Assembly (NCBI GenBank): GCA_029641185.1 | Contig: JAPWGK010000015.1 | Span: 310,001 to 374,000, forward strand | Reading direction: 5' to 3' | DNA length: 64,000 nucleotides | Origin: Pseudofabraea citricarpa | Lineage: Eukaryota; Ascomycota; Leotiomycetes; Helotiales; Dermateaceae | Shown here: piece after piece, positions 12,004 through 24,403 of the stretch | Position numbering within the stretch: the stretch's first letter is position 1 | Layout: each line of letters opens with the position of its first letter | The notes under the pieces: generated by a model | What the model was told of the DNA's origin: nothing | Databases searched by the model: none | The model's input: the letters and a program-made list of their open reading frames with translations, nothing else | Program-made: the position numbers and the translations under genes

Positions 12004-12876
12004 TCAACGTACCGGTACTCCAGTAGGCTCAAAGCTGTTCACGAGTTTGCTCTCATAAATCAGATGCGGGTTTCCCTTGACATCTGAGCTCAAAACCTCG
12101 ACGCCGTTATACTGCGTCGCAGCTCTGCCGGGGAAATTCTCAGTGTCGGCTTTAGCCGCCACCGTGAGCTTCAATCTCTTCTCGTGCACACTGCTGCGCA
12201 CGTATTCGAGGTATGGCGGGTTTCCAGGCTTGATGACGTTGTCAGCTGCGAGAATGGTTCCTTTCTGAATGAGGCCCAATTCCTCGCATAGCTTGAGATC
12301 GGTCGTATACGCAGGCTTATAGTGGTCCAGAAACATCATGTTGATGTTTTGGATACCGCGAGAGTGCAGCTTCTTGATCCCCTCGTCGCTGGGTCCGACG
12401 ATGACTTCTACGGTATCTTGAAGGCCTGCAAACTCAACTAGTGTCTGAATGACCTTTGCGAACTTGGGGCTCCTCTCTAGGGAATAGTAGTTCTTCCCAC
12501 CTGCTTCTCGGACTGCTGAACTGAACAAGATGGTCGAGTAGCCGCAGTAGCCTCCGAGTTCAACCATCACTTGTGGTTTGGCTTCTCGGATTAGATTCGT
12601 GACGATCTGACCCTTGTCCTCGCCCACATTCATGAGATATTTCTTGGTGCGGCCAAACTCATCAATGGCTTGCAGAACTTTTGCTGGAGATCCCTGAATG
12701 CTGGCTTTCTTGGGATGGTTGACGACAAACTCCACGAGCTCTTCCTCTCGGCCATCATCGAACTAGACGGATCAATATCATGCTGACCCGTTGGATAGAA
12801 ACAACCATACAAAAACGTCTTCTTGCTCGGCATAGGCCTTGCTGGTATCAAACTGTGAGTTGCTGTTGATCGTCAT
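12004..12876 (-). CDS. COMT-type class I O-methyltransferase
   Basis: Two exons (12811-12876 and 12004-12762; 48-bp intron with GTATGG donor and CTAG acceptor) give 274 aa. The SAM-binding strand is VELGGYCGYST at about 89-99. Metal ligands match catechol O-methyltransferase: Asp168 in FLDHYK, then Asp196 and Asn197 in ADNVIKPG, 28 residues apart as in mammalian COMT, with the catalytic Lys171. It is therefore a Mg-dependent, SAM-using methyltransferase acting on a vicinal diol or enediol. In a mycosporine pathway this step methylates the cyclase product to 4-deoxygadusol; that is inferred from the neighbouring cyclase and ATP-grasp genes. Taken alone, a generic catechol methyltransferase would be equally possible. 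It is divergent from the cyclase gene across a shared 1.6-kb intergenic region. Confidence 0.9.
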
Positions 12877-14444
12877 TGTTATTGTCTCGATCACGGTTAT
12901 GTGTTTTCAGCTTGGTTGTCGAGCTTCTTCGAGAATTACTAGTTAATGGGTGTGCGAAAGCGATGACACAAACTTTGATGTGTGTTTTTCGGATTAAGCT
13001 GAGAAGTATGACTTCATTAGTCTAGTCTATGTCTAGTCCTGCTATTGAAACGTGGTTCGGTCAGCTTGCGGCTCCCGTGTATGCATGATGCAAGGAAGAG
13101 AGAGAGAGGAAGAGAGAAGGGCAGGACAAGAACCAAGAGCTAGCGTACCGTAGGAAAACGTTCTAACTTGAAAAGAAAATAGCAAGGGAACTCGTGTTCG
13201 TGTTCGGGGAGGCTGTTTCTTGCCCGGTAGATGTCAAGAAGTCTAAGTTCGAAAGCTTCAAAGGGGATGCATCGTTTGCAAGAGGACGTCTAGAAGCGGG
13301 GAAGGCCGGCCAGAAACTCTAACCAAGGTTATCATTCAGGAAGCCGGGCAAAAAGTCGTGACGAGATGGGGTTTCTCGGCTAAGCGAGCCGCTGGCCACC
13401 TACCACCCCCACTGTTACTCTTCATTGGCCCGGCGCCAGGAACCATGCAAGGTCCAATCGCCATAGAGCCGCTCCAAGAAGCCTGGCCCGGTTGCAAGCT
13501 GCACGGGTTTGTGCTGTGCGGAAGTATGTACTTACAGTACTGTATCATGACAGCTCTCATCATCTTAGACGTGCAGCGAACAAAACCTAATCTCTCGCTA
13601 TCCCGCGATCTGCACGTCGCTAATCGACCGACATGTACTTTCGTACTGTACTACTGTAACCCTGCCAAGGTCTCTCTCCCTTTAGTGCATTCTGCTATGC
13701 CCCCGCCTCCTCCTCCGCCTCATCTTGCTTGCGGCTTTTCCCCTCTAGCCCCCCACACGGGAGTTTAGGTTTCCCTGCATAGTCGTACAGTGCAGTGCAG
13801 TGCGGTGCGGTGCAGTGCAGGACGGGTCCATACCGTAGAGCACAGCATGCAAAAGAGCCAACCTCACATGCAGAATTTGGAAATCCGATGCGGGCTAGAG
13901 TCTTGCACCTGCGCACCATCTTTGTACTATCTACCTAGGTACCTCCGCAGGCCCAGAGTCCGACCAATCAGCGAGGCACCTTGTGGCCGTGGAGCACGTC
14001 TAGCAAGTCTCTCTCTGTCTGCCTGTCTCTCCTTAGCGAGCCAGAGTGTCATGATCGGAGCACTTTTGGCAAAAGACGTCGTACGGTTTAGGTTCTAGAC
14101 GCTTGCCCTTGGGCAGCTGAGCTAGCTAAGCACCAGGCACTTGCGACAGCTCAGAAATTTAACCAAGAACCGACTCGGGTCGGGTTGGGATGTACAAGGT
14201 TCAACTACCTACCTTGTGTATGTATCATGTACATCCTTAGATGGCTTGATGGCGTGATGGCATGGATACCTCATCGATTGTTCTTACATGTATGTCATGG
14301 ATTCTGTCGAGCTGGCTCTCCTGGACATGTTAAAAAGCTCGCGTATATCCAGTACCTTTTGATGTACCAAAGCAGCATCATTCTCCAGCAGTCTCTCTAA
14401 CTGAAGAGTTCCTCTCATAAAAGTTCTTTCTTTTTAAAAAAAAA
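12877..14444. promoter_or_regulatory. Shared divergent upstream region of O-methyltransferase and cyclase
   Basis: A 1.57-kb stretch between two divergent pathway genes, so it must hold both promoters. It contains a run of GTGCA/GTGCG units (about 13788-13822), a TACCTAGGTA palindrome (about 13932-13941), TACAGTACTGTA-like palindromes near 13530, and an A-run directly before the cyclase ATG. Short frames on both strands show no protein motifs. Co-regulation of the two genes is inferred from the arrangement. Confidence 0.55.
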
Positions 14445-16224
14445 ATGTCAGACCTCAAAGCCACCGTCTCGTCGACGACGTCCTCGTCGGGCCATGCAGG
14501 CTTCCACGTCGAAGGCTACGAGAAGATCGAGTACGACTTCACCTTCATCGACGGCGTCTTCGACCCCTCGAACCCGAACCTGGCCGAGTGCTACAAGCGC
14601 TGGAAGCGGTGCCTGGCCGTGACGGACCTCAACATCTACAACGTGTACGGCAAGCAGATGGAGAGGTACTTTGCCCACTACGGCATCGAGCTGAAGGTGC
14701 ACAAGACGAAGATCGGCGAGAAGGCCAAGACGATGCCGACGCTGCTGAGCATCGTCGACTCGATGACCGAGTTTGGCATCTACCGCAAAGTTTGTACTCT
14801 GGCCTACGAACACCATAAGCTGAACACGCCCGAGGAGACCAAAAGTAGCTAACGAATGCTGCAGGAACCTGTCCTGGTTGTGGGAGGAGGACTCGTAACC
14901 GACGTCGCTGGGTAAAATAGCCCATACTCTAGTCCCCTGCACTCCAGCCCCCGTCCTCTCTCCTCTTACCTTCTCTCCTTCGCTAAAGAGATGAGCAAAA
15001 TCCCCAAAAAAAAAAGCCAGAGATGATATCAAGGCACTCTCCCAAACCTCTCTTTCTCCTCTCTCTCAGCCATCTCCAGAACCTTCGCTAACCAGCGCTC
15101 GCTCGCTACAGCTTCGCATGCGCCGCGTACCGACGCAACACGAACTTCATCCGGGTGCCGACGACGGTCATCGGGCTGATCGACGCATCCGTGAGCATCA
15201 AAGTCGCCGTGAACTACGGGAACTACAAGAACCGGCTCGGGGCGTATCACGCGCCAATCCACACCTTCCTGGACTTCACCTTCCTGCGCACACTGCCGAC
15301 GGCCCAGATCCGCAACGGCTTTGCCGAGCTGATCAAGATCTCGACGTGCGCGCACCTGCCGACCTTCGACCTGCTGGACCAGTACTGCGAGCAGCTCATC
15401 GAGACCGGCTTTGGGCGCGCCGATGGCTCGTCAGAGGAGCTTGTCCACGCTGCTGACACTATCAACCGCGAGGGCATCCATGAGATGTTGAAGCTGGAGA
15501 CGCCTAATCTGCACGAGATCGGCCTGGATAGAGTGATTGCTTACGGACATACGTACGTACACTCCTCTCCCGATTTGCACTTCATATTTACTAACAAAAA
15601 GAAATTAGCTGGTCGCCGCTCCACGAGCTGGTGCCAGAAACACCGCTCCGTCACGGCCATGCCATATCCATAGACATGGCCTACTCAGCGACGCTAGCAA
15701 ACAACCGCGGTCTGCTATCCGACGACGAGCACCGCCGCATTCTGAAGCTGTTCTCGCGCGCCGGCCTGTCGATGGACCACTCGTCTTTCACAGCCGAGAT
15801 CCTCGAGAAAGCCACGACGGCGATCCTGAAGACGCGCGACGGGCTGCTGCGCGCCGCCGTGCCTAATCCCATCGGGACGTGCGTCTTCTTGAACGACGTG
15901 TCGCAGGAGGAGATGGAGAAGGCCCTCACGAGGCACAAGCAGCTCATGAAGGAGTACCCCCGCAATGGCGAGGGTCTCGAGGCGTTTGTCGATTCGAGTG
16001 ATACGGGATATACGGAGAACGAGAAGAGCACCGAGGAGGTGAAGGTCGAGGCGGCGGCTAAGAAGGCCGGTGAGGCTAATGGCACGAATGGGCATGTTGA
16101 GAGTCCTGCTTCGAACGGCGTGGCCAAGAAAGAGACGAATGGTATCAATGGCCATAAAATCGCCAATGGGGTTAATGGACATGCCAAGGAGACTGCGAGG
16201 GCCCTCTCGTTTGTTCACTCTTGA
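14445..16224 (+). CDS. Sugar phosphate cyclase, DDGS/EEVS family (MysA-like)
   Basis: Four exons (14445-14789, 14865-14911, 15112-15552, 15609-16224) give 482 aa. The second intron is 200 bp, long for this locus. The protein belongs to the dehydroquinate-synthase superfamily. NAD-binding [11 protein letters not shown] lies at 122-132, followed by the sedoheptulose-phosphate-cyclase signatures [16 protein letters not shown] and [10 protein letters not shown]. Likely zinc ligands are Glu203 (AELIK), His277 (YGHTWSP) and His293 (LRHGHA), with spacing like EEVS enzymes rather than true DHQS. The reaction is cyclisation of sedoheptulose 7-phosphate to desmethyl-4-deoxygadusol or 2-epi-5-epi-valiolone. 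With an O-methyltransferase and an ATP-grasp partner the desmethyl-4-deoxygadusol route is favoured; sequence alone cannot fully separate the two. The last 60 residues form a low-complexity tail with repeated NGxNGH units. Confidence 0.93.
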
Positions 16225-17056
16225 TCTCGCGAATCATCATTTCAAGTGCACGTCAGTGGGAGTTCTAAGACATGGAAACAATTAAATGAAGTAGAGAAGA
16301 TGATATATAGTTAAAAGCAAAGAAATGGAACGAAAATAAATATGAAAGAAATTTAGCTCCCTTCTCACGTGTACGTGTCTCAACCTCATCAGTTGGTTTA
16401 AACATAAGTCGGTTTAGATATGAAATAAACCAACACATACTTGTTACACAACTCACTCACTACTTATAGTCATTTAATTTCTCGTATACCAAATTTCAGA
16501 CGTTAAAAACAATAAATCACACAAGACAAAACACGAGGCAAGATCGAAGAATGTATATCGTTCGGCATTAAAAAGGTATATACAATTATTTACATCTTCT
16601 TTTCTTTTCTCTCCTCTTCTCTCTCTCTTCTCTCGATCCCTTCCGAAGATTTCTAAAATCCCAAAAACGAAAAATCCGCTCTATTTGCGCGATCCGATGC
16701 GATGCGATGATGTGACGATGAGAGTTTGCATCTCGGTTTCTTTCCACTCCAATCCGACCCCCAACCCTTGAGAATTAATGAAAAAGACGAGAAAACAAAA
16801 AGCAAAGGAAAGACGCAGGAAGACAAGCGAAAGACACTGCGCGTCCGAGTCGGGAATAATCCAAGGCCCCGGTTCTAATAGACAATAAATGGAATGAGGT
16901 GTGCGCGCGTGCTATGTTGATGATGATGATGAGAGGACTTTGTCGAGAAAACGTCAAGGTATCCGCACTATTCTTACAGACAGGAAAATGCAAAGAGATA
17001 AACAGAGGGAGCCGTTGTGCTGGTCATTAAAGTGGTGCGAGTCGTCGAGGGCTGAT
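16225..17056. other. Convergent intergenic region
   Basis: 3' regions of the cyclase gene and the ABC transporter gene. It is AT-rich with CT-rich tracts near 16590-16640. No gene is recognised. Confidence 0.6.
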
Positions 17057-20000
17057 CTATTCGACCTTGGCCTTCTTGGGCGTCTTGGGCACACGTGCGA
17101 GCCAGTAGAAGAACACGGCTGCAGCGATGTTAAACATGATGTACACCCACATCAGGCCAAAGTTTCTCCATCTTTCGGAGTACTTGGAGCTGACGCTGGC
17201 CAAGAAGACGTTCGTGTACTCTGTGGTGCAGTAGTTGCAGTTGCTGGTGGCGTTGATGGTATCTGCGCTGACGTATCCACCTGCCTCGGCAATGTAGTTT
17301 GCCATGTAGGCACCGCATGTCTCTCCGGATGGTGGGTCGAAATGAAGTAGCTCGATGCTACTGCAAACAACCTTTGCGTTGGCAAGACCAGTAGACAAGA
17401 CACCTGATACTAGATAGGTAAACGGTGATACACGGTACATGAAGATCCAGAAGCCTGGGAGAGCGGAAGGACCGGCGAGGACACTGTGACATGATTAATA
17501 AAGGGATCTGAATATAAAAGGTGGCAAAACATACCCGCAGAAGATCAAGCAAAGAGAGAACATCAAGTTGCCAATATTTCCAGCTGATTCTGCTGTATCT
17601 ACACCAGCGATAACCATGTTCGTAAAGGTACTGGTGAAGAGCAAGAAAGTCTGGATGAACAACATCATCAAGGCACTACGCTCATGGAGTTGACCGGCGA
17701 ATTGAGCATTCTTGTACATTCCGATAGGATAATACCAGCAAATGAAGATGATCAGACCCATGAGAGAGTTCCAGGGTAATTCAACGATGATGTTGGAGAG
17801 CATGAATACTTGCCACGAGTAAGTCTTTGATGGGCGCTCGCGTACTTCATAGAGGGATCGTTGGGTGACGAAGTGGGGCATGATCTGCTGGGACAAGTTG
17901 CCGAAGATGGTTAAGAGCATGAAAATACTGAACATCTGATTTTGTAGACCTTGAAGGGAAGTTCCGGCGTCGTAGAACGAGAATCCGATAAACAGGGACT
18001 ATACAGGTTAGCCAAGGAAGGTACGTTGGAAATCATGATGACATACCGAGAAGAGACACAATGCAACCTTGGAATACAAGTAAGATGGTGTTCGCCAATA
18101 TTGCTCGAACACTCGTACTACGACAGTCCAAAGTTGGAGACCGAATGGAGCGGCGAAAGAGTCTAAAGCGAATGGGTCCTCTTCAACTGGCTTTTGAGAG
18201 AGGGTTGATTTCATCTCAGCAAGGGTTCTCTTGACTTCTCTTCTCTCTTCGGATTCTTTCCAGACTACTGGCCAGTCGATCGTGTTTTCAGAACCAGGAG
18301 CGGCACCAATAACGTCAAGCATCCATTCTAATTTCAACGCGTTAGTATACAATACACATGAAGATCGATTTATGCTTACCAGCAGGGTTCTCATCAGCAC
18401 CACAAGGGCGGGATCCATTTCTCTCGAAGTAGTTGGTCAAAATCTTTGAGCTTTGGCCGATCTCTCCGAAGTAGACAGTCCTTCCACCCCTTGCGAGGAA
18501 GAGCAGGCGATCGAATTCTTGGAACAGAATAGCAGATGGCTGATGGATAGTGCAAAGAATAGCTTGGCCGTTGTCAGCAAGTTTACGCAAAAGAGCGCAG
18601 ATAGACCAGGCAGTTTGACTGTCGAGACCGGAGGTAGGCTCGTCGAGGAAAAGCAGCAATTGAGGTTTAGCAGCCATTTCGACACCAATAGTAAGTCGTT
18701 TTCGCTGTTCGACGTTGAGACCTTCACCAGGTACACCGACGACGGCATCCGCGTAGGATTCCATTTCGAGGACCTTAATGACTTCTTCGACGTATTGAAG
18801 CTTCTCAGCGATAGGGGTAGACTTGGGCTGTCTCAAGAGAGCACTGAAGTTCAATGCCTCCCGGACTGTGGATGTACCGAGATGGAGATCTTGTTGTTGA
18901 ACGTAACCTGTCTTTCGCTGGAAACCAGTGTCTCGTTCTCGTCCATCGACAAGCATTTGACCGCTGACAACACCCATGGTAACACGACTGGCAAGGACAT
19001 CCAAGAGAGTGGTCTTTCCGGCACCTGATACACCCATCAAAGCAGTAAGCGTACCTGGGCGGACCCAACCATCAACACCGTCCAGCAATTTGCGAGGTTC
19101 GTTCTTGATCTTGATATCGTAGTTGACCTCGTCCCAATGGAAGATAGCAGTTTGCTTTTGAATACTTGGTGGGGCATCTGGGACGGTCTTCTCACGTGTC
19201 AGGACCTGGGTGGTAACGCGATCATCGGGTCTGGACTCTTCATCGTTGGCTCGAGTCGTGAGAGTTGGAATTGCAGTACGAGGGAACAACAAAACTTCAC
19301 CCTTGGATTTCTTGGCTGAGATATACTCAGTGCAAACCAAGTAGATACCACAAGTGAAGACCATGAGAGCAATGAGGATACCAAAGTTTCTACGCGCGAC
19401 ATATTAGCCTAGACCAGTTTCGCGGGAGTGGGAGTTCTGACCTCCATAAGTGGTCCTTGTTGTATTTGAACGTGACCTCGATGTAAGAATCACCATTGAG
19501 GAAGCTTGCTCCTGGCTCGGAGCCAGTTGCGGAACAAACACGTCCAAAGTCACTAGCATCGGCATAGTTGGGCACGAATAGTGAGCATGGAATATCTCGG
19601 CCGGAGAACTGAGAATGATTAGCAAAATGGTGTCAATGTGGGAGTGCTAGGCATACCTCATTGATCATCAAAGCCTCGAACGCATAAGCCACAGGATCCA
19701 GATAATTGAGCCATCTGAACCAGGGATGCATGTCTCCAGTCGGAATGACGAATCCGGTGTAAATGACAAGTGCGAGGATCAGAATGGCTGCTGGTGCCAT
19801 TGCCTGTGACAGAGTCCGCGATGCCGATGCAATCGTACGGAAGATCATAGACATGCAGAGTACGCAGGTGAAACTGAACAGTAGGAAGACAAAGAAGTGC
19901 CCTGCAGTTCTTCGGAGATTCGTCATGAAGTAGATCGTGATATTGAACATTAGAGCAACACCGATTTTGCTAGGTAAATCGCATAGCATGGATGCTATGG

Positions 20001-22027
20001 CTTCGGCGAAGGGGTGATAGAATGCATACTTGGCGTGCTTCTCGACAATAGGTCGTTGGGCATAAAGAGTCAAAATCTGTTCCTGTCAGTGATAGACAAT
20101 CTATTAGTAGAATTTTCCTTACCTCAAGTGCACTTGCAAAAGCGTTGAGCAAAATAGCAAAGAAGAGCAATGCGCCACGGCTGTAGAGAACGCCAGTAGT
20201 ATCCTCTAGATTAAAAAACACACTCGAGACAATGAGTGCCATTACACCATTTGCAAAGATGCCGGAAAAGAAGATTGTCATATCACCACGCAAACGCTGG
20301 AATCCTCTTTCGAGGCATAACTTGACTTGTCCACCGACGGACAATGTGTATGGAGATTTAACACGTCTATAAAGAGATTAGTAGAGAAAAGGGCTACTAC
20401 GAGGGCAAACATACTGTCCCTTGGCTTGGGCAGCCTTGCGCGAATCCGTGAACTTGCCAAGCGCTTCTCCGCCAACAGGGTACTGTTGGTTGAAGGCATC
20501 GATTTCTTGCAAGAGCTGGGCTCGGTCTTGACTCGCGTGCCAAACAGCCGCAAACTCGTCTGGGGTATAGGGAGTCTTGCCCTCCCAACCGGGGCGGGTA
20601 ATACGTTCTGCCGGACTGGTAATGGATGTGAGGAAATCGGCACTGCGATGCGTTAGAATAATCCTATAAAGTCACATGATCAAGTAACTGACGTTGTCTG
20701 ACGTTCTGGGCAGTCAAATCCCATGTCGAGGAAGAACTTCTTTGCCGCATGGATATTACCGAAATAGATTTGTCTTCCCTCGTACAGCAGCGCAACCTTG
20801 TCAAAAATCTGTCATCGTTAGTGGGGGCCAACACAATTGGCGATTTTTAACGTACATCGTAAATTGATTGCGAAGCTTGGTAGATGGCCACAACAGGTGT
20901 GCAACCAGTCGTTTCCGCTGAATGTCTCAACGTCTTGACGAACTCGAGAGCAGTAGCACTGTCGAGACCTCTAGTAGAATTATCCCAGCACTGCAGAGGA
21001 CTTCCACCCAGTGCGGCTTCAGCGATGGACACACGCTTTCTCTCACCTCCACTAACTCCTCTGATGAAATCGTTGCCGACCTTGGTGTTCAAGGTGTGGG
21101 ATAGACCGAAGATGGCCATGATCACATCTCGCATGTGAGCAGCATACTGCTTGCGTGAAACACCTGGAATTCTGTTGCGTGGTGCTCTCGCTTGTGCAGC
21201 AAACATCAACGTCTGACCGACAGTCAATTGCGGGAAATGGACGTCGACTTCAGCTTGGTAGATACACTCTCCTCGGAAGTCTTTGTGCATCATCTCCATC
21301 GGGATACCTTGATAGTTGATCTCTGAAGCGGTGTCGACAAAGAAGCCATCGGTCTCTCCTGAGATTGTCTTCAATAGAGTCGAGCAACCACTAAAGCATA
21401 AAATTAGTTCCTGTACTAATATCCCTTTCATCGGTGAGATCTATACCTTCCCGGACGTCCTAGCACTACCAACATCTCACCACTTCGGACCAGACCATCG
21501 AAGTTTCTCAGAATCTGGATCTTGGATTTCGTCTGCTTTCCCATAATCTTCTTCACCAAACCCGGGATCTCCAGCGGGTAATTGCCGAAAGTCTTTTGGT
21601 AATCCGTCGCCTCGCCGAAACCGTGGGCGCTCAAGTTCTTGTAAGCGATACCTGCGGTTCTCTCTGGATACCTCTCGGGGTCGCGTGACTGCAAGGCGAA
21701 CAGAGCTTTGGACCAAGCTTTGGCGCTGAACTTTCCTGATCTGGGGTCGAGGGCAGGATCGTCAGATCCCAAGAAGGGGTTGACGTGCTCGCCGTGTCCA
21801 TTCTTGACGGAAGCTTCTGTGATGGCTCGTGCCAGTTTGTTGACCTGCACCTCTTCCTCGTCTGAGGAGCCCAGTGTCGAGGTGCCCGTCTGGGCGGTCT
21901 GTGTCCCGCTGGCCATGCGTTTCTCGTCGATGGTGCCTGAGATTGTCTCGTCGAGTGAAGTGTTCCTCTTGTCTGAATCGTATGCCTTCTCCGCGGCGGG
22001 CGCATCCCAAGGGCCTGAAGAAGCCAT
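17057..22027 (-). CDS. PDR/ABCG-type full ABC transporter
   Basis: Eleven exons (21447-22027, 20856-21390, 20693-20808, 20415-20642, 20123-20366, 19657-20076, 19442-19608, 18380-19389, 18047-18327, 17535-17998, 17057-17483) give 1,490 aa in the order NBD1-TMD1-NBD2-TMD2. As in fungal pleiotropic drug resistance pumps the two ATP sites differ. NBD1 has the deviant Walker A GRPGSGCST (Cys for Lys) and WDNSTRG, but a canonical VSGGERKR signature. NBD2 has canonical Walker [10 protein letters not shown] (Lys889) and Walker B Asp1013/Glu1014, but a degenerate LNVEQRKR signature. It is a plasma-membrane exporter of amphipathic compounds. It is convergent with the cyclase gene, so export of a mycosporine or of a toxic compound is possible; the substrate is not readable. 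The start used is the first ATG (22027). Confidence 0.95.
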
Positions 22028-24373
22028 TGCTGCTGGTTGACCGAAGGAGAGTCGTTTAGCAGGTGTGGGCGTGCGAACTAACAACGAGCAAGCCGAGCTT
22101 TACCAACGTTATTCCTGGAGGTTCTGCAGAAGGGAGGAGGAGATGTGGAAAAGCTGGGGGGGGCATATTCTTTTAACGCGGCGAGCACACACCACACGCA
22201 ACCAACAACACCCAAGGCCAAGGGTTCGTCGTCGCCAAGTTGGACTCGGAATTAAAGTAAAGTGAATGCTCTCAGTGAATGCTCCGCCCAGGGGACGAAC
22301 ACGACGGGGTGTGAAGGGGGCCTGTCAATCGGCCGAATCAGGGGTCCAGGCAGGCGACAGCAGGGAGAGAGAGTGTGGGCTCAGTAGTGGAGGCACAGCC
22401 AACAGCCAGACAGAGATGGCACTGGGCAGAGAGTGAGAGAGAGGGTAAAGATGCTCGCTATTTTGCTTTTTGGGTGGGTCTACGGGAAGATGAGTTCAAT
22501 GATTGATTATCTTATCGCGTCTTCCGGATATCTGGAGCAGCCGATCCGGGAATGAGAAGTGGCACGTCAGCCATTGGCTCAGGAACACGACACTGACACA
22601 ACAGCTAGAGGCAATTCGTGCAGAGTACGAATACGACAGCAACGATCAAGTCAGGAGATGGTTTTATACATGTCATGTCAAGCCTCAAGAGCCCATAATA
22701 ATGTGAGTACCCTCCCTCGATATTCAGGTTGGCCAGTAGATGATCAATTGGGATGTACATGTATAGTACATACACTGGCAACAGATCAGCTTCCGTCTTA
22801 TGCATATGTTATTATTATTATTATTCTTCTTCTTCCTCTTCTCACTCCTCTTCCTCAAACACGGCTGCAGCATCACAGACACACACACACATACATACAC
22901 ATACACATACAAACCCAAAGTGTGGGTCATGGCACGAGGGGTGCTGACTCTGCTGAGTCCCGGCTCGAGCAGTGGAGGCAAAGCGGCTTGCGAGATTCCC
23001 ACACAGCTACAACAGGCGAGTGAGTCTGTCGCCGCCCGGAACTGGACAAAACTCCTCCGTCCACGGCGGACGAGCCTTACCCGCATCTTCGGGTCATCTT
23101 TGCTACCGAACTTGTGTTCTCTTGTGCATCATCTCGTGCTTGTTCCACCAGACACCAGAGCGAGGGCCAGAGGGCAGATCCACGATGGGACGCATCTCGC
23201 TTCCATGGGGGACCCTGGAGATCCGAGGGGGGTTGCATGCTCTTGTTCTTGTTCTTGTGCTGTGCTTCATAAATATATGATATGATACTGTATGATGAAT
23301 GATGATGACACGAAGTGACGAAGCAGATAGCCTGTCAGCGACGACGAGAGACCCCTTCTCCCCCATTCGGGCAACTCACCCACTCCATCATTTACCCAAT
23401 TCTATTTTCGTGGTGATTCCCGTCATGGGCTGGAGGCACGGCGGCCGCACAGAGCAAGAGGGGTTTATGAGAGGCCATGGATGCTGGATGGATGCTGGAT
23501 GCTGGATGCTACCGTACCGTACCGTGGGCACGCCGCAGTAGGGGGAAGGCGTAGCGAGATGGCAGAAGAGAAGAAAGAATCACCGGATGCGGGAATGACA
23601 GCTGCCCAGGCGAGCGAGCGGAAGTAAAAAGGGGGTGATGCTTGTGTGTGTGACTTGCATCTCGCACTCGTTGTCGTTTCGTCGTCGTCCCATTCGTCAT
23701 GATGATTCATAAAAAATAAAATCAAAAGGCTCAACGGGTACTGTTCAGTACTTCACGGTAAACCTTGACAAAAACTCTACCGAATCCTTGTGGGGTACAG
23801 GACGGACGGTATGACTGTTGGTGGTGATACGTTGTACTGTATGGTGCTGCGTTGGCGAGCGCTTGGAATCCTTAAACCATTATCTCCGCCTGTTAACGGC
23901 GGTTGTTTTGAGCGAGCCTGTGCCTGTGCCTGCCATCAACAGCAATCACTCTACTCTGGCTGCGGGCGCTTCGGCCGCCGACGACATTCTTGTCATGAAT
24001 GCGAGATACGAGACGACAGGCCGAAAACTCTCTTTCTTTGCGGACAGCATTCCGCAAGTCTAGGCGACCTGGAGCGCCCACGGCGGTGGAAGGGAAGGTT
24101 AATCACTCTGCAAAAACAAAAACAAAAACAAAGACAAACCATCAACCATCGCAACAAGATGATCCCAAGCCCCCCTCAAGCCCACATCGATGTCAACGAT
24201 ACAACACCCCCGGACCTGTCAGCCGTAATGTTGTTGTCCATTGCACCTTCATCTCACGGATCTATCAATATACCTGTGCAATCTCCGCAATCTTCAATCT
24301 GCAATCTGCAGTCTGCAGTCTGCTGCACAGTGCACAAGGCTTCCTTCTAGAAGATGGCTGCAGGGTTGACCTG

Positions 24374-24403
24374 CATCCACATCCACATCCACATCCACAT
24401 CCA
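24374..24403. repeat. (CATCCA)5 array
   Basis: Five perfect tandem copies of the hexamer CATCCA. Simple repeat in a gene-poor region. Confidence 0.85.

Noticed and set aside
14448..15032. Long minus-strand frame over the cyclase gene
   Set aside because: It is the antisense shadow of a GC-rich coding exon; the plus strand has clear family motifs.
15681..16218. Two long minus-strand frames over the last cyclase exon
   Set aside because: Antisense shadows of the coding strand; no family match.
18453..19028. 191-codon plus-strand frame inside the ABC transporter gene
   Set aside because: It is antisense to the NBD2 exon, whose Walker motifs are clear on the minus strand.
22559..23285. Several overlapping plus-strand frames in the gene-poor region
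   Set aside because: They are driven by CA, TTATTA and CTC simple repeats, overlap in different frames and have no protein-like pattern.
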